64,000 nucleotides of DNA. It comes from Roseovarius litoreus (GTDB taxonomy: Bacteria > Pseudomonadota > Alphaproteobacteria > Rhodobacterales > Rhodobacteraceae). Made by a program: the position numbers and the translations under genes. This document shows, one piece after another, positions 26,177 to 36,447 of the stretch. The notes below the pieces were generated by a model. The model worked only from the letters and a program-made list of their open reading frames with translations, searched no databases and had not been told where the DNA came from. The stretch is from the NCBI RefSeq assembly GCF_900142765.1, contig NZ_FRCB01000001.1, forward strand, positions 62,001 through 126,000. The letters are read 5' to 3'. Numbering within the stretch: position 1 is the first letter of the stretch; every line of letters starts with the position of its first letter.

Positions 26177-27487
26177 ATGAACATGCAAACCACCCAAGGT
26201 GTCCAGCCACCGCCGCCACCGAGCGGACTTCAGGAAATGAAACTGCCCCTCGTGATGATGCGCGATATCCTGATTAAGACCATGTTCCGCAAGAATATCG
26301 ATACCGCCAGCGAACTGGCCGAGGCGATCTGCCTGCCTCGCACCGTGACGCAGGAATTGATCGACATCGCGCGCGAACAGAAGCTGGTCGAGGCGACCGG
26401 GACGCTGAACGCCAATTCCGGCAGCGAAATGGGATATCAGCTGACGGATTCAGGCAAATCCCGGGCGCTCGATGCGCTCTCGCAATCGGAATATTACGGC
26501 GCCATGCCGGTGCCGCTCGAGGTTTACCGCGCTCAGGTCGCCCGCCAATCCATCCGCAACATTCAGATCACACGACAGGAATTGACCAATGCGATGGGAC
26601 ATCTGGTCTTGCCTGACAGCCTGCTGGATCATCTGGGCCCTGCCGTTTCCGCCGGCCGATCGATCCTGATGTATGGCCCTCCGGGGAACGGGAAATCGAG
26701 TATTTCGAACGGCATACGCGATGCCATGGGCGACAGGATCTATGTGCCGCGCGCCATTGAATATTCCGGTCAGGTCATCACCGTCTATGACCCGATCGTG
26801 CATTCCAAGGCCGAAAGCGAAACCGATGATCCCAACAGTCTGCGCCGCAAGCGGACCTTCGATACGCGATATGTGAGATGCGAACGACCGACCGTCATCA
26901 CCGGCGGCGAGTTGAGTTTGAACATGCTGGATCTGGTTTATAATCCAACGGCGCGAACCTATCAGGCTCCGTTGCAGTTGAAATCGACCGGCGGCATTTT
27001 CATCGTCGACGACCTTGGCCGACAGACCGAGCCGCCGCAGGCCCTCGTCAACCGCTGGATCGTTCCGCTCGAGGAATCCAAGGACATCCTTGCCCTGCAG
27101 TCAGGCGAAAAATTTGAGGTGCCTTTCGACACGCTGGTCATCTTCTCGACCAACTTCCATCCCAACGAGATCTTCGACCAAGCCGCCCTGCGCCGGATCT
27201 TCTTCAAGATCAAGATCGACGGCCCCAATCAGGAGAATTTCCTCAAGATCTTTGCCATGGTGGCCAAGAAACGCCAGATGCCGCTGGATGAAGCCGCTTT
27301 GGTGCATCTGCTGAAGGCGAAATATCCAACCATCGACAATGTCTATGCGAATTACCAGCCGGTTTTCCTGATCGACCAGATGATCTCGATCTGCGAGTTC
27401 GAGGGCATCCCCTATCAGATGAGCCCCGAACTGATCGACAGGGCCTGGGCCAATATGTTCGTGAAGGACGAAAAGATCGTGAAGTAA
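26177..27487 (+). CDS. Winged-helix AAA ATPase next to the tad locus
   Basis: The 436-aa product has a proline-rich start (PPPPPSG), a winged-helix-like region (about 25-95, ASELAEAICLPRTVTQELIDIAREQ), and an AAA module with Walker A GPPGNGKS (167-174) and Walker B IFIVDDLGR (about 275). No membrane segment. Genes like it lie at the end of tad loci in Rhodobacterales and relatives, annotated only as ATPase; role unknown. A 132-base gap separates it from cpaA. Possible functions: regulator or motor accessory of the pilus. Confidence 0.8.
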   Translation: MNMQTTQGVQPPPPPSGLQEMKLPLVMMRDILIKTMFRKNIDTASELAEAICLPRTVTQELIDIAREQKLVEATGTLNANSGSEMGYQLTDSGKSRALDALSQSEYYGAMPVPLEVYRAQVARQSIRNIQITRQELTNAMGHLVLPDSLLDHLGPAVSAGRSILMYGPPGNGKSSISNGIRDAMGDRIYVPRAIEYSGQVITVYDPIVHSKAESETDDPNSLRRKRTFDTRYVRCERPTVITGGELSLNMLDLVYNPTARTYQAPLQLKSTGGIFIVDDLGRQTEPPQALVNRWIVPLEESKDILALQSGEKFEVPFDTLVIFSTNFHPNEIFDQAALRRIFFKIKIDGPNQENFLKIFAMVAKKRQMPLDEAALVHLLKAKYPTIDNVYANYQPVFLIDQMISICEFEGIPYQMSPELIDRAWANMFVKDEKIVK

Positions 27488-27526
27488 TCTCTGGCCGGGG
27501 CGTAGCCTTTCCCCTACCTCTGGGGC

Positions 27527-29956
27527 ATGCGCTCCGTGCCCGATGTCTTCAACCGATGGTTTGCCTTGCGCGGGTGGTCGATCCACCCGCACCAGTTCGC
27601 CATGCTTGAGCGTGCGGACGACCCTGCCACCTTGCTCATCGCCCCGACAGGCGGGGGCAAGACGCTGGCGGGCTTTCTGCCGACGCTGGTCGATCTGGCA
27701 CAAGGCGGGCATGACGGGCTGCATACGCTCTACATTTCGCCGCTCAAGGCGTTGGCTGCTGATATCAGGCGCAACCTGACCACGCCAATCACCGAAATGG
27801 ACCTGCCCATCAGGGTCGAGGACCGGACCGGCGACACACCCGCAAGCCGCAAGCGCCGCCAGCGCGCCGATCCCCCCCATATTCTTCTGACAACCCCCGA
27901 GAGTCTGGCGCTGCTGACCTCGTATGAGGACGCGCCGCGCATCTTCAAGGGGCTGCGTCGGGTGGTGGTCGACGAAATCCATGCTCTGGCCGAGTCAAAA
28001 CGCGGTGACCAGTTGATGCTGGCACTGGCGCGGCTGCAGACGCTCTGCCCCGATCTGCGCCGGGTGGGGCTTTCGGCGACCGTGGAAGACCCCGGCGCCA
28101 TCGCGCGACTTCTGGCCCGCCATCCCGACCCCTGCGCGATCCTCGAGGCGGATCCCGGCCCGGAACCTGACATCTCGATGCTCGAAACAGATCAGGCGCC
28201 GCCTTGGGCCGGTGGTGGGGCCGCCTATGCGATCCCGGCGGTTCTGGAGCAGGTCAAGGCGCACACCACCACGCTGATCTTCCACAACACCCGCGCGCAG
28301 GCGGAGTTGTTCTTTCACAACCTCTGGCTGGCCAACGAGGACGCGCTACCGATCGGCATTCACCACGGGTCCCTCGATCGCCAACAGCGCGAACGGGTCG
28401 AAGGCGCCATGCAGCGCGGCGAGTTGAGAGCGATCGTCTGCACCGGCAGTCTGGATTTGGGGATCGATTGGGGCGATGTGGATCTGGTGATCCAGATTGG
28501 CGCACCGAAGAACGTCAAGCGGCTGGTACAGCGGATCGGGCGGGCCAACCACCGCTACAACGCGCCCTCAAAGGCGCTTCTGGTGCCGGCAAACCGCTTC
28601 GAAATCGTGGAATGTCGTGCCGCCCTGCAAGCCGTGCGCGATCACGATCTGGATGGCGAACCACGTGGCCCCGGACCGCGCGATGTTTTGTGCCAGCACA
28701 TTCTGATCACCGCCTGCGCAGGACCGTTCGAGGCCGACGCGCTTTATGCCGAGGTCACAAGCGCCGGGGCCTATGCCGATCTGAGCCGCGCGGATTTCGA
28801 TGCCTGTCTCGAGTTCTGCGCCACCGGCGGCTATGCCCTGCGCGCCTATGATCAGTGGCAGCGGCTCAAGCAGATGCCGGATGGGCGGTGGCACTTGCGC
28901 GACCCGCGCAGTGCACGGCTGATCCGGATGAATATCGGAACGATCCAGGACACCGATACGCTGAAGGTCCGGATGCGCCGCACGCGTGGCGGCAAACCAT
29001 TGGGCGAAATCGAAGAAGGCTTTGCCGCGTCATTGACGCCCGGCGACACGTTCCTGATCGGCGGGCAGATCGTGCGGTTCGAATCCTTGCGTGAAATGGT
29101 CGTCGAAGTCAGCCGTGACAAAGGCCGGACCCCCAAGATCGCAACCTTCATGGGCACCAAATTCGCCACCTCCACCCAACTGAGCGATCGCATCCTGTCG
29201 ATGCTCGCGCAGGACGACTGGCCAGAGCTGCCCACTCATGCAAGGGACTGGCTGCATCTGCAGCGCGACCTGTCCAGCCTGCCGGAAAAGGGCCGTCTGT
29301 TGATCGAAAGCTTTCCGCATGACGGGCGCGAGCATGTCTGCATCTATGGTTTCGCAGGGCGCAATGCGCAACAGACACTGGGGCTTCTGGTCACCAAGCG
29401 GATGGAAGAGATGGGCCTTGCCCCGCTTGGCTTCGTTTCGACGGACTATGCCACGCTGATCTGGGGGCTTGAGCCCATGACCGACCCTGCGCCGATCTTC
29501 GCCCCCGACGCCCTGCGCGACGGGCTTGAGCAATGGCTTGCCGGTAATGCGCTCATGAAAAGGACCTTTCGCGCCTCCGCCACGATTGCGGGCCTCATTC
29601 AGCGCAATACCCCTCAGGCTCGCAAGACCGGGCGGCAGGCGACGTTTTCCTCGGACATCCTCTATGACACGCTGGTCAAATACGATCCCGGCCACCTTCT
29701 GCTGGACATAACCCGCCAGGAGGCGATGCGCGGACTGATCGATTTCGGTCGCATCGAACAGATGCTGAGCCGCGTCGGCGGTCGGATCGACCTGTTGCGC
29801 CTCGCCCGGGTCACACCCTTCGCAGCCCCCCTATTTCTCGAGGCCGGGCGCACTCCGGTCGAGGGAGCGGCACAGGAACGGCTGCTGGCCGAAGAAACAG
29901 CAAAGCTCATGCAGCTCGCAGGCCTCGACCGCGAAGGCTTGCAATCCCGGGCATGA
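27527..29956 (+). CDS. Ligase-associated DEXH-box helicase (Lhr-like)
   Basis: The 809-aa product is a superfamily 2 DNA helicase: Walker A APTGGGKT (39-46), Walker B box DEIH (149-152), SAT motif LSATVEDP, motif VI QRIGRANHRY, and the winged-helix/Lhr-type C-terminal region (residues 500-800). It matches the helicase of the ligase-associated DNA damage response set, which usually also contains an ATP-dependent ligase and an exonuclease. Here only PdeM follows, with start overlapping the helicase stop (ATGA). Other members are not in the window. Confidence 0.9.
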   Translation: MRSVPDVFNRWFALRGWSIHPHQFAMLERADDPATLLIAPTGGGKTLAGFLPTLVDLAQGGHDGLHTLYISPLKALAADIRRNLTTPITEMDLPIRVEDRTGDTPASRKRRQRADPPHILLTTPESLALLTSYEDAPRIFKGLRRVVVDEIHALAESKRGDQLMLALARLQTLCPDLRRVGLSATVEDPGAIARLLARHPDPCAILEADPGPEPDISMLETDQAPPWAGGGAAYAIPAVLEQVKAHTTTLIFHNTRAQAELFFHNLWLANEDALPIGIHHGSLDRQQRERVEGAMQRGELRAIVCTGSLDLGIDWGDVDLVIQIGAPKNVKRLVQRIGRANHRYNAPSKALLVPANRFEIVECRAALQAVRDHDLDGEPRGPGPRDVLCQHILITACAGPFEADALYAEVTSAGAYADLSRADFDACLEFCATGGYALRAYDQWQRLKQMPDGRWHLRDPRSARLIRMNIGTIQDTDTLKVRMRRTRGGKPLGEIEEGFAASLTPGDTFLIGGQIVRFESLREMVVEVSRDKGRTPKIATFMGTKFATSTQLSDRILSMLAQDDWPELPTHARDWLHLQRDLSSLPEKGRLLIESFPHDGREHVCIYGFAGRNAQQTLGLLVTKRMEEMGLAPLGFVSTDYATLIWGLEPMTDPAPIFAPDALRDGLEQWLAGNALMKRTFRASATIAGLIQRNTPQARKTGRQATFSSDILYDTLVKYDPGHLLLDITRQEAMRGLIDFGRIEQMLSRVGGRIDLLRLARVTPFAAPLFLEAGRTPVEGAAQERLLAEETAKLMQLAGLDREGLQSRA

Positions 29957-30636
29957 CACGCGAAGAACGTTCCATGAACGGATATGACTTCACTCTTGCC
30001 GGACAACGCCTTGTGGCCCTGGGATCAGGCGCGCTTTACTGGCCATCCAAGGCGTTGATCTGTGTGTCGGACCTTCACTTGGGTAAATCCGAGCGCCGCG
30101 CCCGACGCGGCGAGGCGCCTTTGCCGCCCTACGAAACGCGCGACACCCTGACCCGGCTCGAGGCCGATCTCAACAAGACCGGAGCCACGACAGTCATTTG
30201 CCTTGGCGACAGTTTCGACGACGATGCCGCCGCACGCGGGCTGTCGGAAGACGACAAACTGTGGATCATCGCGCTGCAAGCGGGGCGTCGTTGGGTCTGG
30301 ATCGAGGGCAATCACGATCCCGGCCCGGTCGAACTTGGCGGCGCGCATCTGGCCGAACTGCCCCTGCCGCCTCTGGTGTTCCGCCATATCGCGCAGCCCG
30401 GTCACAGCGGGGAAGTGTCAGGACATTACCACCCCAAGGCCACGATCCGGGCGCGGGGCCGCGCGATCACGCGCCCGGCTTTTCTGATCGATGGAGACAA
30501 GGTCGTTATGCCGGCTTACGGCACCTATACCGGCGGACTGCACAGTCATAATGCGGCTTTGGCCGGGCTGATGCGCTCCGAGGCACTGGCTGTCATGACC
30601 GGGCCAATGCCGCATCCCGTGCCGATGCCGCGCTGA
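29953..30636 (+). CDS. pdeM: Ligase-associated endonuclease PdeM
   Basis: Calcineurin-like metallophosphoesterase of the ligase-associated repair module. The 227-aa product has the metal motifs in order: SDLHLGK (39-45), GDSFDD (85-90), GNHD (119-122) and GHYHPKA (157-163). An alternative start at 29974 (MNGYDFTLAG) matches relatives slightly better; the ATGA overlap with the helicase favours 29953. Cytoplasmic. Two-gene operon with the helicase. Confidence 0.9.
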   Translation: MTREERSMNGYDFTLAGQRLVALGSGALYWPSKALICVSDLHLGKSERRARRGEAPLPPYETRDTLTRLEADLNKTGATTVICLGDSFDDDAAARGLSEDDKLWIIALQAGRRWVWIEGNHDPGPVELGGAHLAELPLPPLVFRHIAQPGHSGEVSGHYHPKATIRARGRAITRPAFLIDGDKVVMPAYGTYTGGLHSHNAALAGLMRSEALAVMTGPMPHPVPMPR

Positions 30637-30646
30637 CATCTCGGCA

Positions 30647-31486
30647 TCACGATCTACTGACCAGTTTGAGGTGCACCGCCGGATCACGCTCGATGACACC
30701 CACCTCTTCGAGAGCCGTCCGATATTTGCGGCTGACAGGCACCCTGTCACCATTGCTCAGCTGGAGAAAAAGCTTGTGCGCATTCTCACGCTCCACAGCC
30801 ACGATGGCAGAGCGCGCCACCCAATGGGACCTGTGCACACAATATCCCTCGACCGGCTCCATCTCGTCGATCGCATCGGCGAACCTGAGCCGCAAGACCT
30901 CGGACCCTTCGGCAGTGACCACCTCGACATAATGATCGCTGGCGCTCAGCCGCAGAACATCGCCGACATGTTCATCTGACAGGCGCCTGAGCAATCTTGG
31001 TTCGTTGCCAGATTGCTCGCCCCCCATGTCGTCAATATGCAGGTAACTGCCCTGCTCGGCCATGCAAAGATGGCGGTAGAGAACAAAAATGCCGACCGAC
31101 ATGCAAAACACGTTGAAGGTCACCCGGGTCAGATGGACATCGACCCCGATCGCTTCGGGTTGGAAAATCGCGCGAAGACCAAACACGGTCGGCCCGAAGA
31201 CCAAAGCCATCAGCAGTGCTGCAAAGCCATCGAACAGCACAGGCCGACCAGAACCGATCACCACGCGGGTGATCGCATGAGCCGAATAGCCGAACAGAAA
31301 TGCGAGCGTGACAACGATGCTCCAATAGAGCAACCGTGTCGGCCAGTCGAAAGCACCAAATGTCCCGAACGGACCGGCGAGGGTCGCGACAACGATGCAA
31401 ATGACCCAGACAAAGCCGTTGAGCGGAGAAATGAAATACCGGAACGTCTCTGAAAACGCCGACGTAACCTTGTCAGACAGCTTCAT
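30647..31486 (-). CDS. Membrane-bound LytTR transcriptional regulator
   Basis: The 279-aa product has about four membrane segments (such as FVWVICIVVATLAG and LLYWSIVVTLAFLFGY, and two more to residue 150) and then a cytoplasmic LytTR DNA-binding domain: DVLRLSASDHYVEVVT, then GYCVHRSHWVARSAIVAVE and SNGDRVPVSRKYRT. It is a one-component regulator, sensing a membrane or extracellular signal without a phosphorelay. Start at 31486 (MKLSDKV) chosen as the first ATG before the first membrane segment; upstream ATGs to 31543 are possible. Its target is unknown; convergent to pdeM. Confidence 0.85.
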   Translation of the reverse strand: MKLSDKVTSAFSETFRYFISPLNGFVWVICIVVATLAGPFGTFGAFDWPTRLLYWSIVVTLAFLFGYSAHAITRVVIGSGRPVLFDGFAALLMALVFGPTVFGLRAIFQPEAIGVDVHLTRVTFNVFCMSVGIFVLYRHLCMAEQGSYLHIDDMGGEQSGNEPRLLRRLSDEHVGDVLRLSASDHYVEVVTAEGSEVLRLRFADAIDEMEPVEGYCVHRSHWVARSAIVAVERENAHKLFLQLSNGDRVPVSRKYRTALEEVGVIERDPAVHLKLVSRS

Positions 31487-31583
31487 ACTTTGCCCAAATG
31501 TAACCCCTGGTGCTTGATATAACGCCATTTCACGATCTGCCAACTATTCAAGCAACTAGCATCGCATTTCAGAGTGTGAGCAA

Positions 31584-32036
31584 ATGACCGTGGAGAACAA
31601 GGAAACAGACACAATGGCGCCAGTGACCGAAGACCGAATTCGCCAAAGCTTCGCCGCTCAATCCCTTATGGCAACCTTCGGGGCGACGCTGGCTCGGGTC
31701 GAGGAAGGCGTGGTGGAGATCGAAGCGCCGATCCTGCCCGGCAGCCGCCAGCAGCACGGATTCGCCCATGCCGGGCTGACATTCGCGATCGGAGACAGTG
31801 CCGCAGGATATGCGGCCTTGTCAGTCCTTCCCGAGGGGTACGAAGTGCTGACCACCGAGATGAAGGTGAACCTGCTTGCCACCGGTCAAGGCGATCTGCT
31901 GGTCGCGAGGGGCAAGGTGATCAAGCCGGGGCGCAGGCTGGTCATCGTGCAGGCGGATGTCTTTGCCCTCACCGATGGCAAGGAGACCCATATCGCCCTG
32001 CTGACCGGGACGATGATGCCCGTAGCGCCCAAATGA
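31584..32036 (+). CDS. PaaI-type hotdog thioesterase
   Basis: The 150-aa product has the hotdog-fold pattern of the PaaI family: QQHGFAHAGLTFAIGDSAAGYAA in the first half and a final strand EMKVNLLATGQGDLLVARGKVIKPGRRL. Such enzymes hydrolyse acyl-CoA thioesters in the cytoplasm; the substrate is not evident. An in-frame ATG at 31614 could be the true start. It diverges from the LytTR regulator (97 bases between), so the regulator may control it (inference only). Confidence 0.85.
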   Translation: MTVENKETDTMAPVTEDRIRQSFAAQSLMATFGATLARVEEGVVEIEAPILPGSRQQHGFAHAGLTFAIGDSAAGYAALSVLPEGYEVLTTEMKVNLLATGQGDLLVARGKVIKPGRRLVIVQADVFALTDGKETHIALLTGTMMPVAPK

Positions 32037-32087
32037 TATGCCCCTAAGCAGGGGTCTGGGGCACATCTGGGCAGATGATCGAGGCAG

Positions 32088-32990
32088 TCAGGCCGTCAAT
32101 CCCTCGGGTTCTGACAAGCCATTGGCGCGGCAGCAGGCGGTGACCGTGTTGGCCAGAAGGCACGCAATCGTCATCGGCCCTACCCCGCCCGGCACTGGAG
32201 TGATGGCGCCCGCTACCTCTGCGCAGCTGTCGAAATGGCAATCGCCCACAAGGCGCGTCTGGCCCTCGCCCTTGTCCGGGGCGTCGATCCGATTGATGCC
32301 CACGTCGATCACGGTGGCGCCGGGCTTGATCCAGTCGCCTGTCACCATTTCCGGGCGCCCAACAGCTGCCACGACGATATCGGCGCGACGGGTCACATCC
32401 TGAATGTCCTTGGTGCGGCTATGCGCGATGGTCACCGTGCAGCTGTCCCCCAGCAAAAGCTGGGCCATCGGTTTGCCCACGATGTTCGAGCGCCCGATAA
32501 CCACCGCATCCATCCCCGACAGACTACCGTGATAGTCGCGCAGCATCATCAGACAGCCAAGCGGGGTGCAGGGCACCATGGATTTCTGTCCGGTTCCCAA
32601 CAGCCCGACATTCGAGATGTGGAACCCGTCCACATCCTTGGCCGGGTCAATGGAATTGATCACCAGATCCTCGTTCAGGTGTCCGGGCAGCGGTAATTGA
32701 ACGAGAATGCCATGCACTTCGGGCGCATTGTTCAGCTTGTCGATCAGCGCCAGAAGGTCTTTTTCCGAAGTGTCAGCATCCAGCTTGTGCTCGTAGGAAT
32801 TCATCCCCACCTCGACGGTCTGCTTGCCTTTCGAGCGCACATAGACCTGGCTGGCTGGATCCTCACCGACCAGAACCACGGCGAGGCCGGGGGTGATCGC
32901 ATGTTCTTCCTTGAGCCGCGCGACATGGCCGGCCACTTTCTCACGCACCTTGGCCGCGAAGGCCTTGCCGTCGATGATCCGTGCCGTCAT
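32088..32990 (-). CDS. folD: Methylenetetrahydrofolate dehydrogenase/cyclohydrolase
   Basis: Bifunctional enzyme interconverting 5,10-methylene-THF and 10-formyl-THF, cytoplasmic. The 300-aa product has the catalytic Tyr50 and Lys54 in QVYVRSKGK, the motif [10 protein letters not shown], and the NADP-site [13 protein letters not shown]. Start at 32990 ([12 protein letters not shown]) matches the family; the longer reading adds a non-conserved leader. It lies 78 bases downstream of fhs, and the two form a one-carbon pair. Confidence 0.96.
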   Translation of the reverse strand: MTARIIDGKAFAAKVREKVAGHVARLKEEHAITPGLAVVLVGEDPASQVYVRSKGKQTVEVGMNSYEHKLDADTSEKDLLALIDKLNNAPEVHGILVQLPLPGHLNEDLVINSIDPAKDVDGFHISNVGLLGTGQKSMVPCTPLGCLMMLRDYHGSLSGMDAVVIGRSNIVGKPMAQLLLGDSCTVTIAHSRTKDIQDVTRRADIVVAAVGRPEMVTGDWIKPGATVIDVGINRIDAPDKGEGQTRLVGDCHFDSCAEVAGAITPVPGGVGPMTIACLLANTVTACCRANGLSEPEGLTA

Positions 32991-33068
32991 CGGTTTTCCC
33001 TTTCCGAAAATGGGTAAAGTTGCGCCCCGCATACAGGATACGGGGCGCATATGGTCAAGAGGCAGACC

Positions 33069-34745
33069 TTAGAACAGGCCTTCGATATCGCCGTCAGCGT
33101 TCAACTTGATCGCCTCGGCCGCGGGTTTGCTGGGCAGACCCGGCATGGTCATGATCTCGCCGCAGATCACGACGACGAAACCGGCACCCGCGCTCAGGCG
33201 GACTTCGCGGACCGGCACCGAATGGCCGGTGGGGGCGCCACGGCGTCTAGGGTCAGTGGTGAAGCTGTATTGTGTCTTGGCCATGCAGACAGGCAGATTG
33301 CCATAGCCTGCATCTTCCCATTCCTTGAGCTGGTTGCGGATCTTCTGATCCGCCAGCACCTCATCGGCGCGGTAAATCCGCTTGGCAATCGTCTCGACCT
33401 TTTGCAGCAGCGGCATGTCGTCGGGATATAGCGGGGCGAAATTCGCCTGACCCGCCTCGGCGATGGCGGCCACGCGGGTCGCCAGTTCCTCGGTGCCTTC
33501 CGACCCTTTGGCCCAGTGTTGGCACAGGATCGCCTCTGAGCCCTGCTCGGCCACGTAGTCCTTCACGGCCTGCACTTCGGCATCGGTATCGGTCACGAAA
33601 TGGTTGATCGCCACCACCACCGGAACGCCAAAGGATTTGACGTTCTCGATATGGCGTCCAAGGTTCGGGCAGCCCTTCTTGACCGCCTCGACATTTTCCG
33701 CGCCCAGATCGGCCTTGGCCACACCGCCGTTCATCTTCATCGCGCGCACTGTCGCCACGACCACCACAACGGATGGCGCAAGCCCGGCCTTGCGGCACTT
33801 GATGTTCATGAATTTCTCGGCGCCCAGATCCGCCCCGAAGCCTGCTTCGGTCACGACATAGTCGGCCAGTTTCAGCGCCGTTGTCGTCGCCATGACCGAG
33901 TTGCAGCCATGCGCGATATTCGCGAAAGGGCCACCATGCACGAAGGCCGGGTTGTTTTCCAGCGTCTGCACGAGGTTGGGCTGCATCGCATCCTTCAGCA
34001 GCACGGTCATCGCACCGTCGGCCTTGATGTCACGGCAGGTGATGGGCTGCTTGTCACGCGTATAGGCGACGATGATGTTGCCAAGACGGTGCTCCAGATC
34101 CTCCAGATCGGTGGACAGGCACAAGATCGCCATGACTTCCGAAGCCACGGTGATATCGAACCCGGTTTGGCGCGGGAAGCCGTTCGCGACCCCACCAAGC
34201 GACGTGACGATATCGCGCAGCGCGCGATCGTTCATGTCGAGAACGCGGCGCCAGACGACCCGGCGTTCATCGATGCCCAGCTCGTTGCCCCAGTAGATGT
34301 GGTTGTCGATCATCGCGCTCAGCAGGTTGTGAGCCGTGGTGATCGCGTGGAAATCCCCGGTGAAATGCAGGTTCATTTCCTCCATCGGAACCACCTGTGC
34401 ATAGCCACCGCCGGCCGCGCCGCCCTTCATGCCGAAGCACGGGCCAAGGCTTGCCTCGCGAATACAGACCGCCGCTTTCTTGCCGATCCGATTCAGGCCG
34501 TCTCCCAGACCCACCGTGGTCGTGGTCTTGCCCTCGCCGGCCGGCGTCGGGTTGATCGCCGTCACGAGAACCAGTTTGCCGTTCTTGTTGCCCTTCACCG
34601 AGTTGATGAAGTCCTGGCTGACCTTGGCCTTGTCATGGCCATAGGGCAGCAGGTGATCGCTAGGGATGCCAAGTTTCTCGCCAATTTCCTGAATCGGCTT
34701 CTTGTTGGCTTCACGGGCGATTTCGATGTCGGACTTGTAGCTCAT
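33069..34745 (-). CDS. fhs: Formate-tetrahydrofolate ligase
   Basis: ATP-dependent synthesis of 10-formyl-THF from formate. The 558-aa product has the P-loop-like [11 protein letters not shown] (67-77), the conserved [11 protein letters not shown] and [11 protein letters not shown] motifs, and ends in ADGDIEGLF as typical. Start at 34745 ([16 protein letters not shown]) is chosen because the residues before it are non-conserved. With folD it links formate to the folate pool; marine Rhodobacterales use this route in C1 oxidation and purine supply (known for the group; not shown here). Confidence 0.97.
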   Translation of the reverse strand: MSYKSDIEIAREANKKPIQEIGEKLGIPSDHLLPYGHDKAKVSQDFINSVKGNKNGKLVLVTAINPTPAGEGKTTTTVGLGDGLNRIGKKAAVCIREASLGPCFGMKGGAAGGGYAQVVPMEEMNLHFTGDFHAITTAHNLLSAMIDNHIYWGNELGIDERRVVWRRVLDMNDRALRDIVTSLGGVANGFPRQTGFDITVASEVMAILCLSTDLEDLEHRLGNIIVAYTRDKQPITCRDIKADGAMTVLLKDAMQPNLVQTLENNPAFVHGGPFANIAHGCNSVMATTTALKLADYVVTEAGFGADLGAEKFMNIKCRKAGLAPSVVVVVATVRAMKMNGGVAKADLGAENVEAVKKGCPNLGRHIENVKSFGVPVVVAINHFVTDTDAEVQAVKDYVAEQGSEAILCQHWAKGSEGTEELATRVAAIAEAGQANFAPLYPDDMPLLQKVETIAKRIYRADEVLADQKIRNQLKEWEDAGYGNLPVCMAKTQYSFTTDPRRRGAPTGHSVPVREVRLSAGAGFVVVICGEIMTMPGLPSKPAAEAIKLNADGDIEGLF

Positions 34746-34967
34746 TGTATTTCCTCGTGGTGGCCAAAGGCGGTGATGCTTTCCCGTCGCTCTTAGCTCG
34801 TCTGCGACAGTATACAGCACGCGATTCCGACATATCCGGTAGCTGTTGCGGCGGGCTGTCGCACCGCCGTTTCTGATCGGAAACAGCGCGCGACAGAAGG
34901 AAATCAGCGGCAACCGGCGGACAGGCGGAAGGATCAAGCCCGCGAAGAACAGGCCCGGGTCAAGCGA

Positions 34968-35567
34968 TCAAGCGCCATGTATGGCTTTCATATGGGGCCA
35001 GGGCCTTTGATCCGGCACATGCAGCGTTACCGTGTCACCAACCCTCAAAATGCCTTCACGTTCGACCCATGCCGTCACGCCCCGTCGGCCCTTGGCCGCG
35101 GTTTTGAAGGCTTTGCCCTTGCCGGGCGCATCCTCGTCTATGACCTTGGCGGGCAGATGACAGGGGCGGTTTTCCATATCCACCACCAGCGTTGTGCCGG
35201 CAGAGCTCTGAAGCCGGGAGGATGGCGGCACATGAGTGAAGTCGGGGATGCCTTGCAGCACCATCGACGCCCCGACCCAGGCGGGGTTGATGGCCTCTAT
35301 GCCCATCCGGGTGGCGATCGCATCAAGGTCTTCGGCGGAAAGGATGGAAAACTGACGAACGTTGCGAATTTCCGTGCCCCTTGGATACTGGCTTGTGACC
35401 CGGCTACAGGATGGTCGGGTCAGACCGGCATGCTCTTCACCCTCGACCCCGGCGAAAGTCGCCAGCACTTCATCAAGGGGCTCGGCCCGCAGGGTCGCAT
35501 CGCGATACGACACGCGCCCCAGCCAGATGATCTTCGCGGTGAAGTCGGTGGGGATCAATGCCGGCAT
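34968..35567 (-). CDS. MOSC domain-containing protein
   Basis: The 199-aa product carries the MOSC fold of molybdenum cofactor-related proteins, with the conserved Cys in ENRPC and the region RNVRQFSILSAEDLDAIA. These proteins may transfer sulfur or act on N-hydroxylated substrates (mARC/YiiM type); exact substrate unknown. Standalone, with no N-terminal barrel domain. It lies between fhs and tam, facing the same way, about 220 bases from fhs. Confidence 0.88.
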   Translation of the reverse strand: MPALIPTDFTAKIIWLGRVSYRDATLRAEPLDEVLATFAGVEGEEHAGLTRPSCSRVTSQYPRGTEIRNVRQFSILSAEDLDAIATRMGIEAINPAWVGASMVLQGIPDFTHVPPSSRLQSSAGTTLVVDMENRPCHLPAKVIDEDAPGKGKAFKTAAKGRRGVTAWVEREGILRVGDTVTLHVPDQRPWPHMKAIHGA

Positions 35568-35661
35568 GTCATGTGTCTCCTTGCATCCTCAAACCAAACT
35601 CGTTGCAGAACGGGCAAGGCGCGGCCAAATGACGACATGCGCCCGGGCATGTGAGCCGCCG

Positions 35662-36447
35662 TCAGACGGTCAGCGTAAAGAACAACCGGCGGAACGGGAA
35701 CAGCACCGATCCATCCGCTCGCACGGGATAGGCCGCATGCATGACCTCTTCATAGCGGCGGATCAACTCGGCTTTTTCAGCGTCGTCCAGAACTTCGAGC
35801 ACCGGCCGCGCATAGGTGCTTTCGGTGAAGCGACGCACAGGGTGGCTGCCCGCCTCGGCCATCAGCCGTTGGTAATACTCGGTCTCCCACATACGGAACT
35901 GCCCGAGCGGCGTCAGAAGCTCTTCGTATTTCACGGGGGTCATGACGCCGGGCGTGCCCATCTTGTCCACGCGTCCCGGCACCAATTCTTCAACCAGACT
36001 CAGCCAGACGCGATGCGACGGGGCCTTGTTCTGATGCGGCATCTGCACCGCCAGAGTGCCACCTTTGCCCAGCATCCGTGCCAGACGGGGCATCAATTGC
36101 TCATGATTGCCGACCCAGTGCAACGCCGCGTTCGAAAAGATCAAACCCGGCGCGCGGCGCGGATGCCAGTCCTTGATATCCGCCTGCTGCACGCTGTCAT
36201 ACCCCATCGCTTGCCGGGCTTTTTGCAGCATTGCAGGCGATGCGTCCACGCCGATCACTTGACGACCACCGGCGCGGGCCTTCAGCGCCTCGCCGATGGA
36301 CCCGTTGCCACAGCCCAGATCCACGACATCCCCGGCCCCCATCTGGCCGACCGCATTCAGCAGGTCCAACCCGGGTCGCAACCGCAAATCCCGGAACCTT
36401 GCATAGGCTCCGGGATTCCAGTCGGTTTTTACAGAAGACCCGCTCAC
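35662..36447 (-). CDS. tam: Trans-aconitate 2-methyltransferase
   Basis: SAM-dependent methyltransferase that detoxifies trans-aconitate. The 261-aa product begins [21 protein letters not shown], as in Tam, and has the SAM motif [15 protein letters not shown] (about 42-56). It starts with GTG at 36447, which overlaps the ftsH stop (GTGA), so it is translated with ftsH. Tam and some generic methyltransferases are hard to separate; the N-terminal signature supports Tam. Confidence 0.88.
   Translation of the reverse strand: MSGSSVKTDWNPGAYARFRDLRLRPGLDLLNAVGQMGAGDVVDLGCGNGSIGEALKARAGGRQVIGVDASPAMLQKARQAMGYDSVQQADIKDWHPRRAPGLIFSNAALHWVGNHEQLMPRLARMLGKGGTLAVQMPHQNKAPSHRVWLSLVEELVPGRVDKMGTPGVMTPVKYEELLTPLGQFRMWETEYYQRLMAEAGSHPVRRFTESTYARPVLEVLDDAEKAELIRRYEEVMHAAYPVRADGSVLFPFRRLFFTLTV

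Noticed and set aside
33600..34796. Open frame of 398 codons antisense to fhs
   Set aside because: Histidine-rich antisense translation; fhs motifs on the other strand are complete.
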